This document shows, piece after piece, positions 44,324-46,097 of a stretch of 46,097 nucleotides of DNA. The position numbers and the translations under genes were made by a program. The stretch's first letter is position 1; every line of letters begins with the position of its first letter. The notes below the pieces were generated by a model that saw only the letters and a list, made by a program, of their open reading frames with translations, was not told the DNA's origin and ran no database searches. Source of the DNA: Hyphomicrobium sp. (GTDB taxonomy: Bacteria; Pseudomonadota; Alphaproteobacteria; Rhizobiales; Hyphomicrobiaceae); the NCBI GenBank assembly GCA_002928395.1, contig PEQZ01000007.1:1-46097 (forward strand), read 5' to 3'.

Positions 44324-45023
44324 GGGTTTTGGTTCCGATTACGCCCTCACGGGTCAAAAGGGCGGTGGCCGCCGCCTGTTCCGCCTGTCGTTTCGACGCC
44401 CCCTCGCCGCGGGCAGGTCTCTTGCCGACAATCCGGACTTCGGACGTGAACCTCGGCGCGTGGTCGGGGCCCTTGCGCGCAATCTCCACATATTCGGGAA
44501 GCGCGAGCCCTTGGCCCTGGGCCCACTCCTGCAGCGCTGACTTGGCGTCGGCTTCCACGTGCGGAAAAAGTGCGAAATGACTTTGCCACAGCTCGCGGAC
44601 AACGGCGCGGCTCTTTTCAAAGCCGGCATCGAGGAAGATGGCGCCGAGCACGGCCTCCATGGCATCGGCCAGTATCGTTTCCTTTTCGCGGCCGCCGCTC
44701 TCGTTCTCGCTTTCCGACAGGATGAGAGACGCGCCGAGGTTGAGTTCGCGCGCAACTTGGGCACACGTTTCTCCGCGCACCAGCCGGTTGTAGCGGCGCG
44801 CCAGGTCGCCTTCGGTGGCCAGCGGAAACGCGTCGCTCAGTGCCTCGGCGATAGCCAGGCCCAGCACACGATCGCCCACGAACTCGAGCCGTTCGTTATC
44901 GTCACGGTGCGTCCTGCCACCGCGGACGCTGGCATGGGTCAGCGCGCGCTCGATCAGTGCCGGGTTCTTGAAGCGGTGACCAAGAGCCGTCTCGAGGCCC
45001 TTGTGTCTGCGCGCGCGCGTCAT
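44316..45023 (-). CDS. rnc: Ribonuclease III
   Basis: Double-strand-specific endoribonuclease that matures rRNA and other structured RNAs; 235 residues from the ATG at 45023. The catalytic domain has the signature NERLEFVGDRVLGL and the metal-binding EKETILADAMEAVLGAIFLD. The C-terminal dsRNA-binding domain has AKSALQEWAQGQGLALPEY and a final ASKRQAEQAAATALL helix. I chose 45023 because it overlaps the stop of the preceding small ORF by four bases; the longer frame to 45137 is Arg-rich and would overlap that ORF. Confidence 0.94.
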   Translation of the reverse strand: MTRARRHKGLETALGHRFKNPALIERALTHASVRGGRTHRDDNERLEFVGDRVLGLAIAEALSDAFPLATEGDLARRYNRLVRGETCAQVARELNLGASLILSESENESGGREKETILADAMEAVLGAIFLDAGFEKSRAVVRELWQSHFALFPHVEADAKSALQEWAQGQGLALPEYVEIARKGPDHAPRFTSEVRIVGKRPARGEGASKRQAEQAAATALLTREGVIGTKTHD

Positions 45024-45169
45024 GGTACCGCCTCGGATCGCACGACCCGCCCGATCAATTCGGTCCGCGGCCCATCGCAACAGCCGGGACGGTAAAGAAC
45101 CAGCCGCTCCCGCTCGATACACGAGACCTCCGGACAACCTGGGCGTGCCCTCGCGCTCACGTCGACCAT
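45020..45169 (-). CDS. 49-aa ORF coupled between lepB and rnc
   Basis: An ORF of 49 codons (MVDVSARARPGCPEV ... VVRSEAVP) that starts on the lepB stop (ATG and TGA overlapping) and ends with a TGA overlapping the rnc ATG. The four-base overlaps on both sides are the normal spacing of translationally coupled genes, and they are hard to explain otherwise, since the interval would be an unusual 145-base gap in a tight operon. The predicted peptide has four cysteines (GCPEVSC and GCC) and is soluble. Function unknown. An alternative start is the preceding ATG at 45172. Confidence 0.55.
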   Translation of the reverse strand: MVDVSARARPGCPEVSCIERERLVLYRPGCCDGPRTELIGRVVRSEAVP

Positions 45170-45960
45170 CATCGCACGAGATGGAAAAACCGGCTCCAAC
45201 GGATATCTTGTGGCCACGTCCAGGGGAAGAAAAGTCGGAACGCTCCAGGCTCGTCCACCGCTCCCGAGAAGAAGATGATTTCAGCGCGGCCGATCAGATT
45301 TTCGTAAGGCACGTAACCTACCGCATACAGTGCACGACTGTCGGTCGAATTGTCCCGGTTGTCGCCCATCATGAAGTAGTGGCCAGGCGGAATCTTATAG
45401 GGCCCGACATTGTCGAAAGGACCGTTGGGTTCACTGTCGAGCACGGTGTACTTGACGCCGTTCGGCAAAGTCTCCTCGAAGCGCGGGATCCGGCGGACCG
45501 GACCTTCATCCTCACGTGTCGGGAAATCGCCCTTTCTGACCTTCGGAATCTGCTGGCCGTTGATGAACAGCGTACCGTTGCGAACCAAGATTTCATCGTC
45601 GGGCAACCCGATAATTCGCTTGATGTAATCGGTGGAGTTGTCGCGCGGCAGTTTGAACACCGCGACGTCTCCGCGCTTCGGTGCACCGGCCAGCCAGCGC
45701 CCCGTGAACAGGTTCCAGCCCATGGGGAAAGAGTAGCGGCTGTAGCCGTAGGACAACTTGGAAACGAACAGGTAGTCGCCAACCAGAAGCGTCTCCTTCA
45801 TCGAGCCTGATGGGATGTTGAACGGCTGGTAGAAGAACACGCGAACCACCATCGCGATCGCCAGGGCCTGGATGACGATTTTCACCGTCTCCCGCCAACC
45901 CTGTTCGTTCGCACTGGCAGCTTTTTTACTGTTGGTCTTGGCGTCCGTTTCCAGGCTCAT
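45169..45960 (-). CDS. lepB: Signal peptidase I
   Basis: Inner-membrane protease that removes signal peptides from exported proteins; 263 residues. One N-terminal membrane helix (VKIVIQALAIAMVVRVFFYQ) is followed by the catalytic Ser motif IPSGSMKETLLVGDYL (Ser about residue 52), the Lys motif DYIKRIIGLPDDEI and the GDNRDNSTDSR box. The KKAASANEQGW start is typical of alphaproteobacterial LepB. It is the first recognisable gene of the lepB-small ORF-rnc-era operon. Confidence 0.95.
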   Translation of the reverse strand: MSLETDAKTNSKKAASANEQGWRETVKIVIQALAIAMVVRVFFYQPFNIPSGSMKETLLVGDYLFVSKLSYGYSRYSFPMGWNLFTGRWLAGAPKRGDVAVFKLPRDNSTDYIKRIIGLPDDEILVRNGTLFINGQQIPKVRKGDFPTREDEGPVRRIPRFEETLPNGVKYTVLDSEPNGPFDNVGPYKIPPGHYFMMGDNRDNSTDSRALYAVGYVPYENLIGRAEIIFFSGAVDEPGAFRLFFPWTWPQDIRWSRFFHLVR

Positions 45961-46097
45961 CTCCGGCTCCTCAAACGCCAGCTTCCCGGGCGTGACCCAT
46001 CCCGATCGGAAGGCGAACCGCTATAGCGGCTTATCGTCGTCTACGCAAATCAACGCCATAGGCACACCCTCCGTGTTCGCCACGGGCATCCGGGCGA
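45961..46097 (-). promoter_or_regulatory. Upstream region of lepB with a palindrome
   Basis: The last 137 bases contain the perfect 12-bp palindrome CCGCTATAGCGG (46018-46029). On the minus strand its CTATAG could act as a -10-like box with a weak -35 (TTTGCG) 17 bases upstream, similar to rhizobial housekeeping promoters. The right edge may be the end of another gene, but too little is present to tell. Confidence 0.3.

Overview
The window is GC-rich, densely coded DNA that reads as a chromosomal segment of an alphaproteobacterium, most likely of the order Hyphomicrobiales (Rhizobiales). The grounds are the lepB-rnc-era-recO-parC neighbourhood, the Cpa/Tad-type pilus genes, a Bpt-type aminoacyl-tRNA protein transferase, a 'marine proteobacterial' sortase with its partner, and small proteins that look rhizobial. 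The genus cannot be fixed from sequence alone. No tRNA, rRNA, CRISPR array, transposase or phage gene was recognised.

Layout. 0.1-5.5 kb: a small conserved protein, then a complete minus-strand branched-chain amino acid-type ABC uptake operon (livG, livF, binding protein, livH, livM) with a probable Rho-independent terminator. 5.9-13.7 kb: pieces of a Tad/Flp pilus system (TadD-like lipoprotein, cpaC-cpaD, a TadG-like von Willebrand protein) interrupted by a pseudouridine synthase, an RsmC-like methyltransferase and a divergent CDF-type transporter. 13.9-17.6 kb: an acyl-adenylating ligase overlapping an MFS (BT1-like) permease, then a tiny membrane protein.

17.6-31.1 kb is the most unusual part. 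Two back-to-back inverted-repeat elements are followed by three plus-strand paralogues of the TM1410/GH114-GH166-like hydrolase family. These run convergently into a six-gene minus-strand Pel-like exopolysaccharide operon (pelA-like deacetylase, pelB-like TPR protein, pelD, pelE, pelF, pelG). The PelA-like protein has a deacetylase domain but no recognisable hydrolase domain, and that fold is what the three neighbouring secreted paralogues encode. The PelB-like protein has no outer-membrane barrel, no pelC is visible, and pelD is broken by a one-base frameshift and has no room for the degenerate GGDEF domain that binds c-di-GMP in Pseudomonas PelD. An interrupted small ORF lies just ahead of pelD. 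The locus is therefore either a rearranged Pel variant, a decaying one, or carries local sequence errors.

31.4-34 kb: rimK (S6 glutamate ligase-like), a secreted protein of unknown function with a tiny overlapping upstream ORF, and bpt. 34.1-38.9 kb: a sortase, its dedicated VIT/VWA substrate with a C-terminal LPxTA-type sorting signal, and a divergent HTH regulator, followed by a small secreted protein. 39-46.1 kb: housekeeping genes parC, a CAP-domain protein, recO, a small secreted protein, era, rnc and lepB, with a 49-codon ORF coupled to both neighbours between lepB and rnc, and a second copy of the 17.6-kb repeat between recO and the era side.
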